Shown here piece after piece: positions 57,801 through 64,000 of a stretch of 64,000 nucleotides of DNA. The translations under genes and the position numbers were made by a program. Position 1 is the stretch's first letter, and every line of letters begins with the position of its first letter. The notes beneath the pieces were generated by a model. It saw only the letters and a program-made list of their open reading frames with translations, searched no databases and was not told the DNA's origin. Origin of the DNA: Siphonodentalium dalli (taxonomy: Eukaryota > Mollusca > Scaphopoda > Gadilida > Siphonodentaliidae); contig CP136064.1 of the NCBI GenBank assembly GCA_032622095.1, positions 256,413,863-256,477,862 of the forward strand, read 5' to 3'.

Positions 57801-59220
57801 GATCTACAACGAGTCCCCAGTTTATAGCGGAATTTACAAAACGAGGCCAGTAAATTAGGTCTGGACCGAGCCTTTGTTGAGGTCCAGACCTAATTTACTG
57901 GATGAGTCCAGTAAATTCCGCTATAAACTTGGGACGAGTTGTAGATTCTATTTATTAAATGATCCAAAACCTCGACAAAACAACTTAAATCAACAAATGG
58001 GACGGGAAACTAACATCGACTTCTATAAGACATGCGATGACGTTTCATTCATCTATGCATTGTTTGCATTGTCCCGGATGAATAAAGACTATTTGGCGTA
58101 ATATAATGGCGTATATTTAATTACATAACTTTTCAAACTCTTCATCTATTATAGTTTGTTGGAAAAATATTGGAAGCCATAGTATTTTGAGACGTAGTGT
58201 AAGGAATGTAAACAGACGAAAAAAACGGAAGTCAAAGGTCACCTGGCACAATTTCCTGTTATTAAACTAATGTTTAATATCACAATTTATCACATGATTA
58301 GCACTATTTTCCGATGTAATATTCGAGCGTAATAGACACGTGTAATATCGTCGCGTGCAATGACGTCACACTGCTCTTTGGGACAATGTTAGCTGGCTGC
58401 AGTTAATTGTTGTTCTTTTCGATAAAATTTTAGCGATTATATGATCATGTGATAAAAAGTATCTCAAACTCGTTCTATTTTATACGGAATTTATCAACCT
58501 CGTCCACTAAATTCTATTTGAGCCTCGGTAAACCTCGGCTCAAATCGAATTTAGTGAACTCGGTTGATAAATTCCGTACAAAATAGAAGCTCATGTGAGA
58601 TCCTCTATTTATAGAATGGTTTTATTGAATGGAATAAGGGTAGGATCATGTAATAAATTTATATATTATATATTTATTAATATGTTCTGTATCCATGCTA
58701 AATGTGATCAACCATTAATTAGTAACTTTTATTCCACAAAATACACTTTATAACCCACAAACTGTTGATGGACTTTATGGATAAAATTAGGTCCAGTGGT
58801 ACAATACATACATGATATGGTGATAACATTTCAAACTTCAAAGCATGTTTGTTGTAAGAGTACAGTAATGCCCTAAATAATTGAATTATGGGTAATTTTT
58901 CAGGATTTAGTTTATTTCTGACTAAATCCTGAAAAATTACCCATAATTCTGCTGTGGTTAAGGAGTCGATTATTTAGGGCATTACTGTAGTTAAGTCACT
59001 AACCTTAATAAGGTCAAGGCCATATTTCTTCTTCAGATCAGAGCACATATCGTTATATTTATCAACTGGTACAAGTAATAGGGTTGAGGAACTTGTTTTC
59101 AAATGTTCAACTTCAGACCATCTGCAGATTTTCTCCAGAAGTTCACTTTTCAACCAGACAGCTGTTGCGAAGCAACCACTATTTTCATCTGTTCCGACCT
59201 TTGACCCTGACAATATTATC
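39577..59220 (-). CDS. TRMT44: tRNA (uracil-2'-O-)-methyltransferase, TRMT44-like, 5' end outside
   Basis: Ten exons on the - strand, in order: 59004-59220, 55162-55230, 53636-53743, 49702-49773, 47370-47476, 46000-46183, 45206-45524, 42746-42862, 39577-39812 (nine, plus missing 5' exons upstream). All internal borders are GT-AG and all phases join. The product should place the 2'-O-methyl on uridine 44 of serine tRNA using S-adenosylmethionine, as shown for yeast Trm44. Marks: LLEKICRWSE region, then EEER and the SAM motif DLGCGNGLL (exon 53636), HPGKGIDLRKRRIWDM, DWLIGNHSDELTPWIP, CRYFVLPCC, LRIPSTKK, NRTYPESE, GGIQTLLRN, and a C-terminal CCCH finger with spacing C-x9-C-x6-C-x3-H. The order and motifs match human TRMT44 as I remember it. 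Roughly the first third of the protein is missing and probably lies beyond 64000. Introns are filled with MITEs, LINE pieces and foldbacks. No frame break is seen. Confidence 0.92.
40185..41010. repeat. ~163-bp tandem array
   Basis: Five units beginning near 40192, 40352, 40514, 40677 and 40842. Each carries AAAGGATTTAGTCATACAAA, AAATCCAAGATGGCTGCTGG, AATGACCCCAAAATGACTCG and CCATCTACATGTCAATATTA. A (CA)n tract follows at 41020. It lies upstream of the last exon of TRMT44, in its last intron. Confidence 0.9.
41070..42250. repeat. old dispersed repeats in the last TRMT44 intron
   Basis: Two copies of ATAACTCAGTCAAAATCATGC followed by GACGAAACCCATATTCGAAC (41100 and 41254), then a GACGGACGG-rich tail near 41350-41390. 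A second SINE-like piece with GATGGACGGACAGATG ends near 41880. No gene. Confidence 0.6.
42269..42726. mobile_element. hAT-like foldback MITE family C, copy 3
   Basis: Full-length. It starts CAAGTCTGAG and ends CTCAGACTTG, and is flanked by the 8-bp direct repeat AAGTTGAC (42261-42268 and 42727-42734). It carries two hairpins of the type GAATGAGGTCCCCAGAGGGT ... TATCCCGCATAGTGGGCTA. Its right end is 19 bases from the TRMT44 exon at 42746. Confidence 0.88.
42746..42862 (-). CDS. TRMT44: TRMT44 exon, GGIQTLLRN
   Basis: Acceptor TTCACAG, donor CAAG|GTAACT. It encodes LIPLSKVATLFDAETLQKLK, then SEDGGIQTLLRNHNNIFQ. A family C MITE ends 19 bases beyond the donor side. Confidence 0.92.
42945..43444. 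mobile_element. foldback element, ~500 bp
   Basis: GGTGGTGAATCAAGTGG...CGAGTTGATGAGTA on the left is inverted as TACTCATCAACTCGCAACCA AGTGATTCCCCACC on the right. Inner parts AACTAG/CTACGAGCATGTGCTA and TAGCACATGCTCGTA also pair. It lies directly before a LINE fragment. Confidence 0.75.
43455..44031 (+). mobile_element. LINE 3' fragment (reverse transcriptase C-terminal part), copy 1
   Basis: A 153-codon frame (43476-43937) contains DKDIMRQYRSICARTNILVRKF, LFQAYVSPLYCSSLW and KLIICYNNAYRKFMG. This is the region after the polymerase domain in jockey/CR1-like LINEs common in aquatic animals. It has no catalytic block, so it is 5'-truncated, and it ends in a short tail reading CCTGAAATAAAA. Confidence 0.8.
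44032..44784. other. non-coding between LINE fragments
   Basis: No recognisable exon. The frame near 43966-44316 starts inside the LINE tail and shows no known motif. Confidence 0.4.
44785..45150 (+). mobile_element. LINE 3' fragment, copy 2
   Basis: LISMLRRNYVYSFKERLLNT aligns with VPMLIRKSVYGLRERMTKSS of copy 1, and the tail CATATGGACATTAATAGTCTGAAATAAA matches the end of copy 1. It is shorter and more decayed, and ends about 55 bases from the donor side of the TRMT44 exon at 45206. Confidence 0.7.
45206..45524 (-). CDS. TRMT44: TRMT44 exon, variable linker
   Basis: Acceptor CATTACAG, donor GGAG|GTGAAT (chosen because it joins to the next exon as GG-L-I and keeps the family order). 106 codons starting VCLIGANRTYPESEES and ending near GKSWNRG. 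The middle is polar and low in conservation. Confidence 0.88.
46000..46183 (-). CDS. TRMT44: TRMT44 exon, catalytic-domain core
   Basis: Acceptor CTTACAG, donor AAG|GTACCA. After one base to finish an Arg codon it has 61 codons: SSYSCRYFVLPCCHHDFD, SQYETYLAYVKQ and DTLRIPSTKK. Confidence 0.93.
46346..46595. mobile_element. TTAA MITE family B, copy 1
   Basis: Begins TTAACCCTTTTAGTGCCAGG and ends GGCACTCAAAGGGTTAA. It contains one ~70-nt hairpin module identical in type to those of family A, next to a long A run. The outer parts (CCGATCTCATCGG, AACTGGCACTC) are unlike family A. Confidence 0.85.
46596..47369. other. TRMT44 intron, no recognised repeat
   Basis: AT-rich intron sequence; nothing identified. 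Confidence 0.4.
47370..47476 (-). CDS. TRMT44: TRMT44 exon, DWLIGNHSDEL
   Basis: Acceptor ATATTTTAG, donor CAAG|GTACAG, ending in phase 2. It encodes EMALTPSADNLFPEYDWLIG, then NHSDELTPWIPVIAA. Confidence 0.92.
47530..47906. mobile_element. TTAA element without the hairpin module
   Basis: Ends TTAACCCTTTGGTGAGTA and its inverse TACTCTCCAAAGGGTTAA. Near the left end a 36-bp unit with GAGTAGAACGACATATATGT and CGTCTATCGGTTAAG is repeated three times. It is a third kind of TTAA element in this window. Confidence 0.8.
47907..48543. repeat. dispersed repeat related to 37031
   Basis: ACTAGCTAATGTGCCCGACTTTGTCCGGGC at 47923 matches the starts at 37031 and 37528. The sequence continues with AACTCTGTAAAATATCATCA-type segments and a GGATGGATG tail near 48430-48470. 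Confidence 0.6.
48544..48943. mobile_element. TTAA-flanked MITE family A, copy 4
   Basis: Full copy with both hairpins and TTAA ends, in a TRMT44 intron. It has a 10-base internal duplication (AAAAAGTGTT) in the spacer relative to copy 1. Confidence 0.88.
48944..49701. other. TRMT44 intron, no gene
   Basis: A weak inverted relation links TTGATCAATAACTGTC...AATTAGGCAAATTAG (49370) with AATTTGCTAATTAAGG...GTTATTGATAAAG (49556), suggesting another worn foldback of about 300 bp around 49340-49640. Confidence 0.5.
49702..49773 (-). CDS. TRMT44: TRMT44 exon, 24 codons
   Basis: Acceptor TTTGTTACAG, donor CAG|GTGTGT. It encodes HPGKGIDLRKRRIWDM and FSDDAQLQ, the acidic loop following motif I; GID is the usual position of the SAM ribose contact. 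Confidence 0.92.
49933..50680. mobile_element. hAT-like foldback MITE family C, copy 4, interrupted
   Basis: The left part runs 49933-50236 (first hairpin complete, second just begun). It resumes at 50579 with CCCCAGAGGGTGAATTTAGT and ends with TTCTGCAAATGACAGACAC. The gap is the nested element 50237-50578. Confidence 0.8.
50237..50578. mobile_element. nested hAT-like MITE, 342 bp
   Basis: Inserted in a family C MITE with an exact 8-bp duplication CCCCAGAG (50229-50236 and 50579-50586). Its ends are CAGGGAAATTTCCAG and CTGGATTCTGCCCTG, imperfect inverted repeats. Inside, GATACCTGTTACAGGTATGG and GGAAACAGGTATCC are also related. No coding capacity. Confidence 0.82.
50681..51310. other. TRMT44 intron, no gene
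   Basis: Nothing recognised. Frames around 50765-51126 overlap on both strands and show no family motif. Confidence 0.4.
51311..51560. mobile_element. hAT-like foldback MITE family C, copy 5 (compact)
   Basis: Two near-perfect hairpins placed back to back (51340-51431 and 51441-51534) with almost no spacer. Ends CAAGCCTTGAAATAG and CTATTTCAAAGCTTG; flanks TATACATT and TATATATT agree at seven of eight bases. Confidence 0.85.
51561..52198. other. TRMT44 intron, no gene
   Basis: Nothing secure. Near 52080-52200 a piece with ATAACTCAGTTAAAAATAGTCGGA resembles the old repeat at 41100. Confidence 0.4.
52201..53597. mobile_element. Tc1/mariner-like non-autonomous element, ~1.4 kb
   Basis: Inverted ends CCGTACTGACCCG and CGGGTCAGTACGG are flanked by TA on both sides (52199-52200 and 53598-53599). 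Segments GTGGGCTTAAAC(C/A)CGAATAT occur near both ends in the same orientation (52261 and 53501, 53548). No transposase frame. Confidence 0.72.
53636..53743 (-). CDS. TRMT44: TRMT44 exon with SAM-binding motif
   Basis: 36 codons, acceptor TTTTTAG, donor GGG|GTGAGT. It encodes LLWEEERR, KQSFVDLGCGNGLL and VYLLCKEG. DLGCGNG is the glycine-rich motif I that holds S-adenosylmethionine. A Tc1-like element ends 36 bases downstream of the donor. Confidence 0.93.
53834..54268. mobile_element. hAT-like foldback MITE family C, copy 6
   Basis: Ends AAGCTTGCAAATAGTG and TTTTTGCAGGCTT with both hairpins. The left hairpin is damaged (CCCCAGAAATTTAATTTAG). Confidence 0.8.
54615..54780. repeat. near-perfect long hairpin, ~78-nt arms
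   Basis: ATATAAGGATTAACTGTCAT at 54616 is matched exactly by its inverse ending at 54780. Arms run through CTTACCTC and TATGACCAC with one or two mismatches (GTAACCGTGAGG versus CCTCACAGTTAC). The loop is about AAACCCAAAGGGTTT. It lies in a TRMT44 intron. Confidence 0.9.
54781..55161. other. TRMT44 intron, no gene
   Basis: Nothing recognised. Confidence 0.4.
55162..55230 (-). CDS. TRMT44: TRMT44 exon, 23 codons
   Basis: Acceptor TTCTGAAAAAAG...TTCAG, donor CTT|GTAAGT, phase 0 at both ends. It encodes NWSESTDPQKFVNEDIGIAS followed by YLL, which matches the TDPEKFVYEDVAIAAYLL part of the human protein. Confidence 0.92.
55385..56600 (+). mobile_element. LINE reverse-transcriptase relic split by a MITE
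   Basis: Before the MITE the frame reads LFADDLLLVSKSQ, with the catalytic FADD at 55534-55545, preceded by a damaged RQGYSLS block. After the MITE it continues with LKLFNTLVKPILLYGSQIWAP (near 56240) and KLILGVGSKAVNHAMRVELG (56360-56420). The order fits the polymerase and thumb region of a jockey/RTE-like LINE. Several stops and frameshifts show it is dead. It is a different family from the fragments at 43455 and 44785. Confidence 0.8.
55660..56048. mobile_element. TTAA-flanked MITE family A, copy 5 (inside a LINE)
   Basis: Full copy with both hairpins and TTAA ends, inserted in the LINE relic after TAATGGGGG. It is therefore younger than the LINE insertion. Confidence 0.9.
56601..56842. 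mobile_element. TTAA MITE family B, copy 2
   Basis: Inverted in orientation relative to 46346. Starts TTAACCCTTTGAGTGCCAGG and ends CTGGCACTCAAAGGGTTAA, with one hairpin module and a T-rich run. Confidence 0.88.
56893..57334. mobile_element. hAT-like foldback MITE family C, copy 7
   Basis: Ends AAGCCTGAGTTTAGTG and GCTAAACTCAGGCTT with two hairpins. The right end lacks the usual CAAATGACAG segment, so it has a small deletion. Confidence 0.8.
57335..57794. other. TRMT44 intron, no gene
   Basis: Contains a repeat piece with CAGACCCCTAGACCGATTTC AATCAAATTTGG (57490) typical of dispersed repeats, and AT-rich runs. No exon. Confidence 0.4.
57795..57954. repeat. long hairpin, 160 nt
   Basis: ATCTACAACGAGTCCCCAGTTTATAGCGGA on the left pairs with the inverse on the right. 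The inner stem CCAGTAAATTAGGTCTGGAC pairs with GTCCAGACCTAATTTACTGG around GCCTTTGTTGAG. Confidence 0.85.
58460..58602. repeat. long hairpin, ~140 nt
   Basis: CTATTTTATACGGAATTTATCAAC pairs with GTTGATAAATTCCGTACAAAATAG. The inner stem AATTCTATTTGAGCC pairs with GGCTCAAATCGAATT around TCGGTAAACC. Confidence 0.85.
58603..58860. other. TRMT44 intron, no gene
   Basis: Nothing recognised. Confidence 0.4.
58861..58989. mobile_element. TA-flanked palindromic MITE family D, copy 2
   Basis: A shortened copy: TACAGTAATGCCCTAAATAA on the left, its inverse on the right, and a reduced centre. The right end is 14 bases from the first visible TRMT44 exon. Confidence 0.82.
59004..59220 (-). CDS. TRMT44: TRMT44 exon (first visible)
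   Basis: The acceptor TTTCAG precedes GATAATATTG and the donor is AAG|GTTAGT. One base completes the previous codon, then 72 codons follow, including SGSKVGTDENSG, LLEKICRWSE and LLLVPVDKYND. A family D palindrome ends 14 bases past the donor side. Confidence 0.9.
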
Positions 59221-59294
59221 CTGAAATTGAAGCAGGTTTTTACAACAGATTCCTTGCTATGTCACCATATTGTACTGGGTTCAGTTCCATTAGC

Positions 59295-59664
59295 AAGCCT
59301 TGAAATAGTATGTCTGTCATTTGCAGAATGAGGTCCCCATAGGGTGAAATTCACTCTCTGGGGACCTCATTCTGCTTAAGGCTCATCTTCTGGGAAATAT
59401 CTATAGTCTCAAATTAACATTGTTTTTAGTTACTATTTCCCTTCTACTCATTTTCTTTTTGCGCTAATTTGAAGAATATAAAATGAATAATCTAGGTGAC
59501 TGATGGGTGAACAGCACAAATTTCAACTGGGGAACATCAATCTGATCCTATGTCTCCCATCGCAGTTGAGGCCTAAGCAGAATGAGGTTTGCAGAGGGTG
59601 AATTTGGTGATAGCGTAACTAAATTCACTCTCTGGGGACCTCATTCTGCATACGTCAGGCACAC
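59295..59664. mobile_element. hAT-like foldback MITE family C, copy 8, truncated
   Basis: Starts AAGCCTTGAAATAGTATG with a shortened first hairpin. The right side ends GCATACGTCAGGCACAC, directly abutting a family D palindrome. Confidence 0.75.
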
Positions 59665-59880
59665 TACAGTAATGCCCTAAATAATTTACTCCTTAACCAC
59701 AGCAGAATTATGAGTAATTTTTCAGGATTTAGTCAGAAATATGATTGTTGCCATTCATCGAAAAGCTCTCAGTGAGAGCTTTCCAATGAATGGCAACAAG
59801 CCATATTTCCGACTAAATCCTGAAAAATTACCCATAATTTTGCTGTGGTTAAGGAGTCGATTATTTAAGGCATTACTGTA
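59665..59880. mobile_element. TA-flanked palindromic MITE family D, copy 3
   Basis: Nearly perfect palindrome from TACAGTAATGCCC to GGCATTACTGTA, with centre GAAAAGCTCTCAGTGAGAGCTTTC. It shares the arm GCAGAATTATG and CAGGATTTAGTC with copies 1 and 2. Confidence 0.85.
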
Positions 59881-60620
59881 TTTCACGGCTTGTCCATTAG
59901 TTCTTGGGGTATACATTTTCCAGTGCTTGGTTTTAGGCCACAATAAAATAGCCTGGTTTACAAACTTTTGGGTTGAAAAAAAGTAGTTGCATGAGGAAAA
60001 AAAATAATATAATTATGCATCACAACAACAACAATTGACAAATAGCAGAATTGTCCATGAATTTCATAAGAATTTTTAATATGATAAGTGTTACTCAAAT
60101 TATAAAAAATAAGTTGAGGTATTTCTTCCCATAAAACTGTATAAATAACGGAAAAGAATGTGAAAGCAGAAAAGAGACTCTGTCATCAAATATTTTCTTC
60201 ACCTTCAAATTTTAATCAGCATATAATAAACCATACATATAAAAAAGTTTTATTTTTTTTAGAATATAGATGGATTTCAATGTGACGTTAGACGGTGCAA
60301 GGCAAAATATAGTCAAGATGATGCTGGGTTGTCAAGATAGCGCCATAATTTTGTCAATTAATAGGATAGGTATTAACAGCATGGAAGATAGTAACGCATA
60401 TATAAACATATGATAGTAACGCATATATAAATGTATGGAATTGTATTCTGTCGGTACTATTTTCTTCGATTAAAGCTTATGGTTCCAAAGATTTTGAGTT
60501 AGTATTTTTTTAGAAACTTGAATATGATCAATTTAATGTTAATGCAACCGAAACCACGTATAATGCAGGAGTGTTGTACGTTGATGCACCGTGTAACAAG
60601 GACCAATCACAGGTGCACGC
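59881..60620. other. non-coding, probable TRMT44 intron
   Basis: AT-rich, with a GTAACGCATATATAAA duplication near 60390-60430. No exon of the missing TRMT44 5' part was found. Confidence 0.4.
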
Positions 60621-60736
60621 AAGCCTGAGTTTAGTGTGCCTGTCATCAGCAAAATGTGGTCCCCAGAGGGTGAATTTTTTTTTACCCAAAAATTGGAAAT
60701 CTAATTCAAAAACCCAAAATGATTTTGTAACGGCAG
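60621..60736. repeat. truncated family C MITE
   Basis: AAGCCTGAGTTTAGTGTGCC then GTGGTCCCCAGAGGGTGAAT, cut off after a T run. Confidence 0.7.
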
Positions 60737-61179
60737 CAAGCCTGCAAATAGCGTGTCTGTCATTTGCAGAATGAGGTCCCAGAGGGTGAATTTAGTGACG
60801 CTATCCCGCATAGCGGGCTAGCATCACTAAATTCACCCTCTGTGGACCTCATTCTGCTAAGGCCCTCAACTGCTATGGCAGACCTAGGATCAGATTGAAG
60901 TTCCCCAGTTGAAGTTGGTGATGTTCACCCATTGGGCACCTCTATTATGAATTTTATCTTCTGCAAATTAGGGGATATAGAAACTTCCTAGAAGGGAAAT
61001 GTAACTAAAACAATATTAATTTGATACTGTAGATACTTCCCAGAAGATGAGGCCTAAGCAGAATGAGGTCCCCAGAGGGTGAATTTGGTGAAGCTAGCCT
61101 GCTATGCGGGATAGCATCACTAAATTAACCCTCTGGGGACCTCATTTTGCAAATGACAGACACACTATTTGCAGGCTTA
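60737..61179. mobile_element. hAT-like foldback MITE family C, copy 9
   Basis: Starts CAAGCCTGCAAATAGCG and ends CTATTTGCAGGCTTA, flanked by the exact 8-bp duplication AACGGCAG (60729-60736 and 61180-61187). Both hairpins are present. Confidence 0.9.
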
Positions 61180-61280
61180 AACGGCAGCGTCATGGGAATC
61201 AAATTTATAGTATCATCATCTGCTAATTGATTAGGTGATACCCCTTATAGTTTTGCAGTGTGTTTAAGGTGTGGATAAGG

Positions 61281-63079
61281 GGGTGTGTCTTTTTACCGGA
61301 TTCCGGATCCCGGATTTCGACCCGGATTTAGGTGTCTTTTTACCGGATTTCGACCCGGATTCGGGTATGAATTTCATGCTTAATTTAACCCATTAAAAGC
61401 CGTTTCTGACACGCGGAAACTGGTTAGGAGGTGAGATTAAACCAATATAGGGCTGTCGTGCTCATTCAGCCCGATTAATCGTATTTAAAGGTACATATCG
61501 TGCCCGGATCAGCATACTTCTTATTTTTTCATATAGACACGGCGGTTGGGTTGATTTTACGTGATCATGATGGCATTTAAGGGAACACACCATGTCCGGA
61601 TCCGAATTAATTATCTCGTAATTATTGATCATATTTAAAGGTAGATATCATGTCCGGATCCGGTTTTTTTCTCTCTCTTTTTTTCCATATAAATTATCGT
61701 CTTTTTGATATATTAAATGTCACGTGGAACAAAGTTATAAGTTGATTTTGAGACGTTATATTAGGCTGTTGGATTGATTTCACGGAATGATTATCGCATT
61801 TAAAGGTACACACCATGTGCGGAACCGAATTAATTTCCACGTATTTACTGATAATATTTAAAGGTACAGATTATGCCCGGATCCGGACTTTTCTTCTTAT
61901 AAAGTAATGCTTATTTAATACAATAAATGTAAACTGAGTCGCGTGGAACTAGGTTATAGATGTTGATGTTTAGATCAGATCATTCCCGATTATAGTCTGG
62001 CCGCCCGAATCGTTATAAAAACACTGCTAGCATATTCATCCCGTTGCAGCCAGCTACAGTTTATACAGTGATTATCTAGTTTAAAGGTACAGACCATGCC
62101 CGGATCCGGTTTAAAAAAAAATCTCCATATAAATTAACGCCTATTTAATATATTAAATGTCAGCTGAGTTAAGAGGAAGTTAGAAGTTGATTTTGAGAGG
62201 TTAGACCCGGCTGTTGGATTTATTTCACGGAAGGATGATCGCATTTAAAGGTGCATGCCATGCACGGATCCGAATTAATTATCGCGTATTTTTATTCGCG
62301 TATCAGTTTTAAAGGTACAGATTATGCCCGGATCCCGATTGTTCTCCTTTCACTTATAAATTAACTCCTATTTAATACATTAAATGCCAGCGGAGTCACG
62401 TGGAACCAGGTTTTAGAATTAGTCCGTTTATAGACACACTTTATTTCCCTATTTGAATCCGGATTTGATGTGCCTCTTTTTGCCGATTTCGACTCTAACC
62501 GGGTTTGCATTTTATGTTTATTATATCCCACATTTAACACATTGAAAGACATTTCAGACACGCGGAAACATGGCACAGGTTGGGTTTGAACAGAGCAGAA
62601 AATATTAACTGTCCATATACCGCATGGTTGTTTAATAAATATACAACAGATATCTATCAATTACTGAAAAAAGAGAGAGAAAAAAACCGGAACCGGATCC
62701 AGACATGATATCTACCTTTGAATATGATCAATAATTACGAGATAATTAATTCGGATCCGGACATGGTGTGTTCCCTTAAATGCCATCATGATCACGTAAA
62801 AATCAATCCAACCACCGTGTCTATATGAAAAAATAAGAAGTATGCTGATCCGGGCACGATATGTACCTTTAAATACGATTAATCGGGTTGAATGAGCACG
62901 ACAGCCCTATATTGGTTTAATCAGTTTCCGCGTGTCAGAAACGGCTTTTAATGGGTTAAATGTGTGATAAAACAAGCATGAAATTCATACCCGAATCCGG
63001 GTCGAAATCCGGTAAAAAGACACCTAAATCCGGGTCGAAATACGGGTCGAAATCCGGAATCCGGTAAAAAGACACACCC
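61281..63079. mobile_element. Mutator-like non-autonomous element, 1799 bp
   Basis: Ends GGGTGTGTCTTTTTACCGG and CCGGTAAAAAGACACACCC; the inverted arms run about 400 bp (61281-61680 and 62668-63079). The 9-bp direct repeat TGGATAAGG flanks it (61272-61280 and 63080-63088), the duplication size typical of Mutator-like elements. Inside, a TTTAAAGGTACA...ATGCCCGGATCC motif recurs about eight times at spacings near 90-130 bases. A third, worn copy of the arm lies at about 62430-62580. No transposase frame. Confidence 0.88.
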
Positions 63080-63117
63080 TGGATAAGGTGCTCTTGTGAT
63101 GTGGGCCTGAAAGATGG

Positions 63118-63415
63118 CTGAGGTATTACACCTCACTCGAGGTGTGGGGCTGAGGTGTGCCTAAGGTGTTGTTGAGGTGTGTCTGACGTGTGGGGCCAAA
63201 TATTTAAATGAGGCATGGTTGAGGTGTACTTTTGAGGTGTGCCTGAGGTGTGCTTCTGAGATGTGTTTAAGGTGTTGATGAGGTGTGCCTGAGGTGCAGT
63301 CTGAGGTGTGCTTGAGGTGTGCCTATGGAAGTGTGCTTACTGAGGTGTGCCTGAGGTGTGGGTAGAGGTGTGCCTGAGGTGTGGGTAGAGGTGTGCCTGA
63401 GGTGTGCATAGGTAG
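63118..63415. repeat. GAGGTGTG minisatellite
   Basis: Many imperfect copies of TGAGGTGTGCC and TGAGGTGTG, including three GGTAGAGGTGTGCCTGAGGT units near 63360-63410. A small outlier lies at 63967-63985. Confidence 0.88.
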
Positions 63416-64000
63416 AGGCGACTAATTTTGTCTTGTCCACATGCATTCATTCTATATAATTTGAACATGTTCCTGGTTACTTTCGATTATTTATATTAGT
63501 GTCCTAGTAGTGTTCCTAGTATTATTGGAAGATTAAGGTATATGTGTTCCCATTCGTAGCTTCAGATCACTATTATAAGTGACTATAGTCTTGTTCAATC
63601 ATTAGTACCCTATGAATTTGCTATATACATGTACATATGTATAATATTGACATATTGCATGGTACCATGCATGCAATTAACTGCAGCTCAAGTCATATAT
63701 GGGCTTGGGATTGGGGCAAAAATTAAATAAACTTTTGATATTAAGTATCTTTTCAAATCCTTGAGAGATACACAGCTGTGTTTGGAGCAGCTACACTCTT
63801 CTGAACAAAGGACATTCAAATAAATTATGGCGCAATTCTACCACATGACCTAGCCAGCTCCATATGTTATATGTTTGTTTATCATACAATTCAGCTTGGC
63901 TATAGCTTCCTCATTAAACCAGGAACTTTATAGATACCATGTGGTGTGTTGCGGACCTGTGATGTGTGTTTGAGGTGTGCCTGTGGCAGAATGGTTTTTG
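63416..64000. other. right edge, no gene seen
   Basis: AT-rich DNA. The missing TRMT44 5' exons were not found here on the - strand. Confidence 0.4.

Noticed and set aside
59221-64000. Possible 5' exons of TRMT44
   Set aside because: I searched the - strand for the conserved region before the first visible exon and found no splice-bounded match, so none is reported.

Overview
The window is nuclear DNA from an animal: split coding exons with GT-AG introns, an inward-rectifier potassium (Kir) channel pair, a C-type lectin and a TRMT44-type tRNA methyltransferase, set in AT-rich DNA crowded with small palindromic transposons. The mix (Kir channels, a lectin with relic copies, LINE fragments, many foldback MITEs, long poly-G tracts) suggests a marine invertebrate, perhaps a mollusc. 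That placement is an inference and is weak.

Layout. Positions 1-3.9 kb hold one TTAA-flanked MITE and no gene I can support. A two-exon C-type lectin domain ends at 5132 (+ strand); its intron is filled by a 26-bp satellite, and two relics of the same 3' exon follow at 6.5 and 7.0 kb. From 7.2 to 13.3 kb there are only repeats. Kir gene 1 (13361-14596, - strand) is a complete, single-coding-exon channel. Kir gene 2 (25393-30461, + strand) is its split paralogue in three coding exons, with a one-base frameshift exactly at the selectivity filter. The two genes are head to head, and the DNA between them holds a giant inverted repeat of about 5 kb (16855-21826). From 31 to 39 kb come tandem repeats, a hAT-like element with an 8-bp target duplication, and hairpins.

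The third gene, TRMT44-like, runs on the - strand from 59220 down to its stop at 39577. Ten exons can be placed to the base and their phases join. The 5' exons are not visible and probably lie beyond 64000. The protein carries the SAM-binding motif DLGCGNG and a C-terminal CCCH zinc finger. Its introns are packed with transposons, several of them within tens of bases of a splice donor, and one TTAA MITE sits on the stop codon. The last 4 kb (60-64 kb) hold more MITEs, a 1.8-kb Mutator-like element with 9-bp target duplications, and a GAGGTGTG minisatellite.

The genes do not form a pathway: the Kir pair looks like a local duplication, and the lectin and TRMT44 are unrelated neighbours. The most unusual content is the mobile DNA. 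It includes TTAA elements built around a shared ~70-nt perfect hairpin, a hAT-like foldback family with 8-bp duplications (one copy carrying a second hAT-like insertion), TA-flanked palindromes, and the 5-kb inverted repeat. All identifications come from reading the sequence and from memory of the families; no database was searched.
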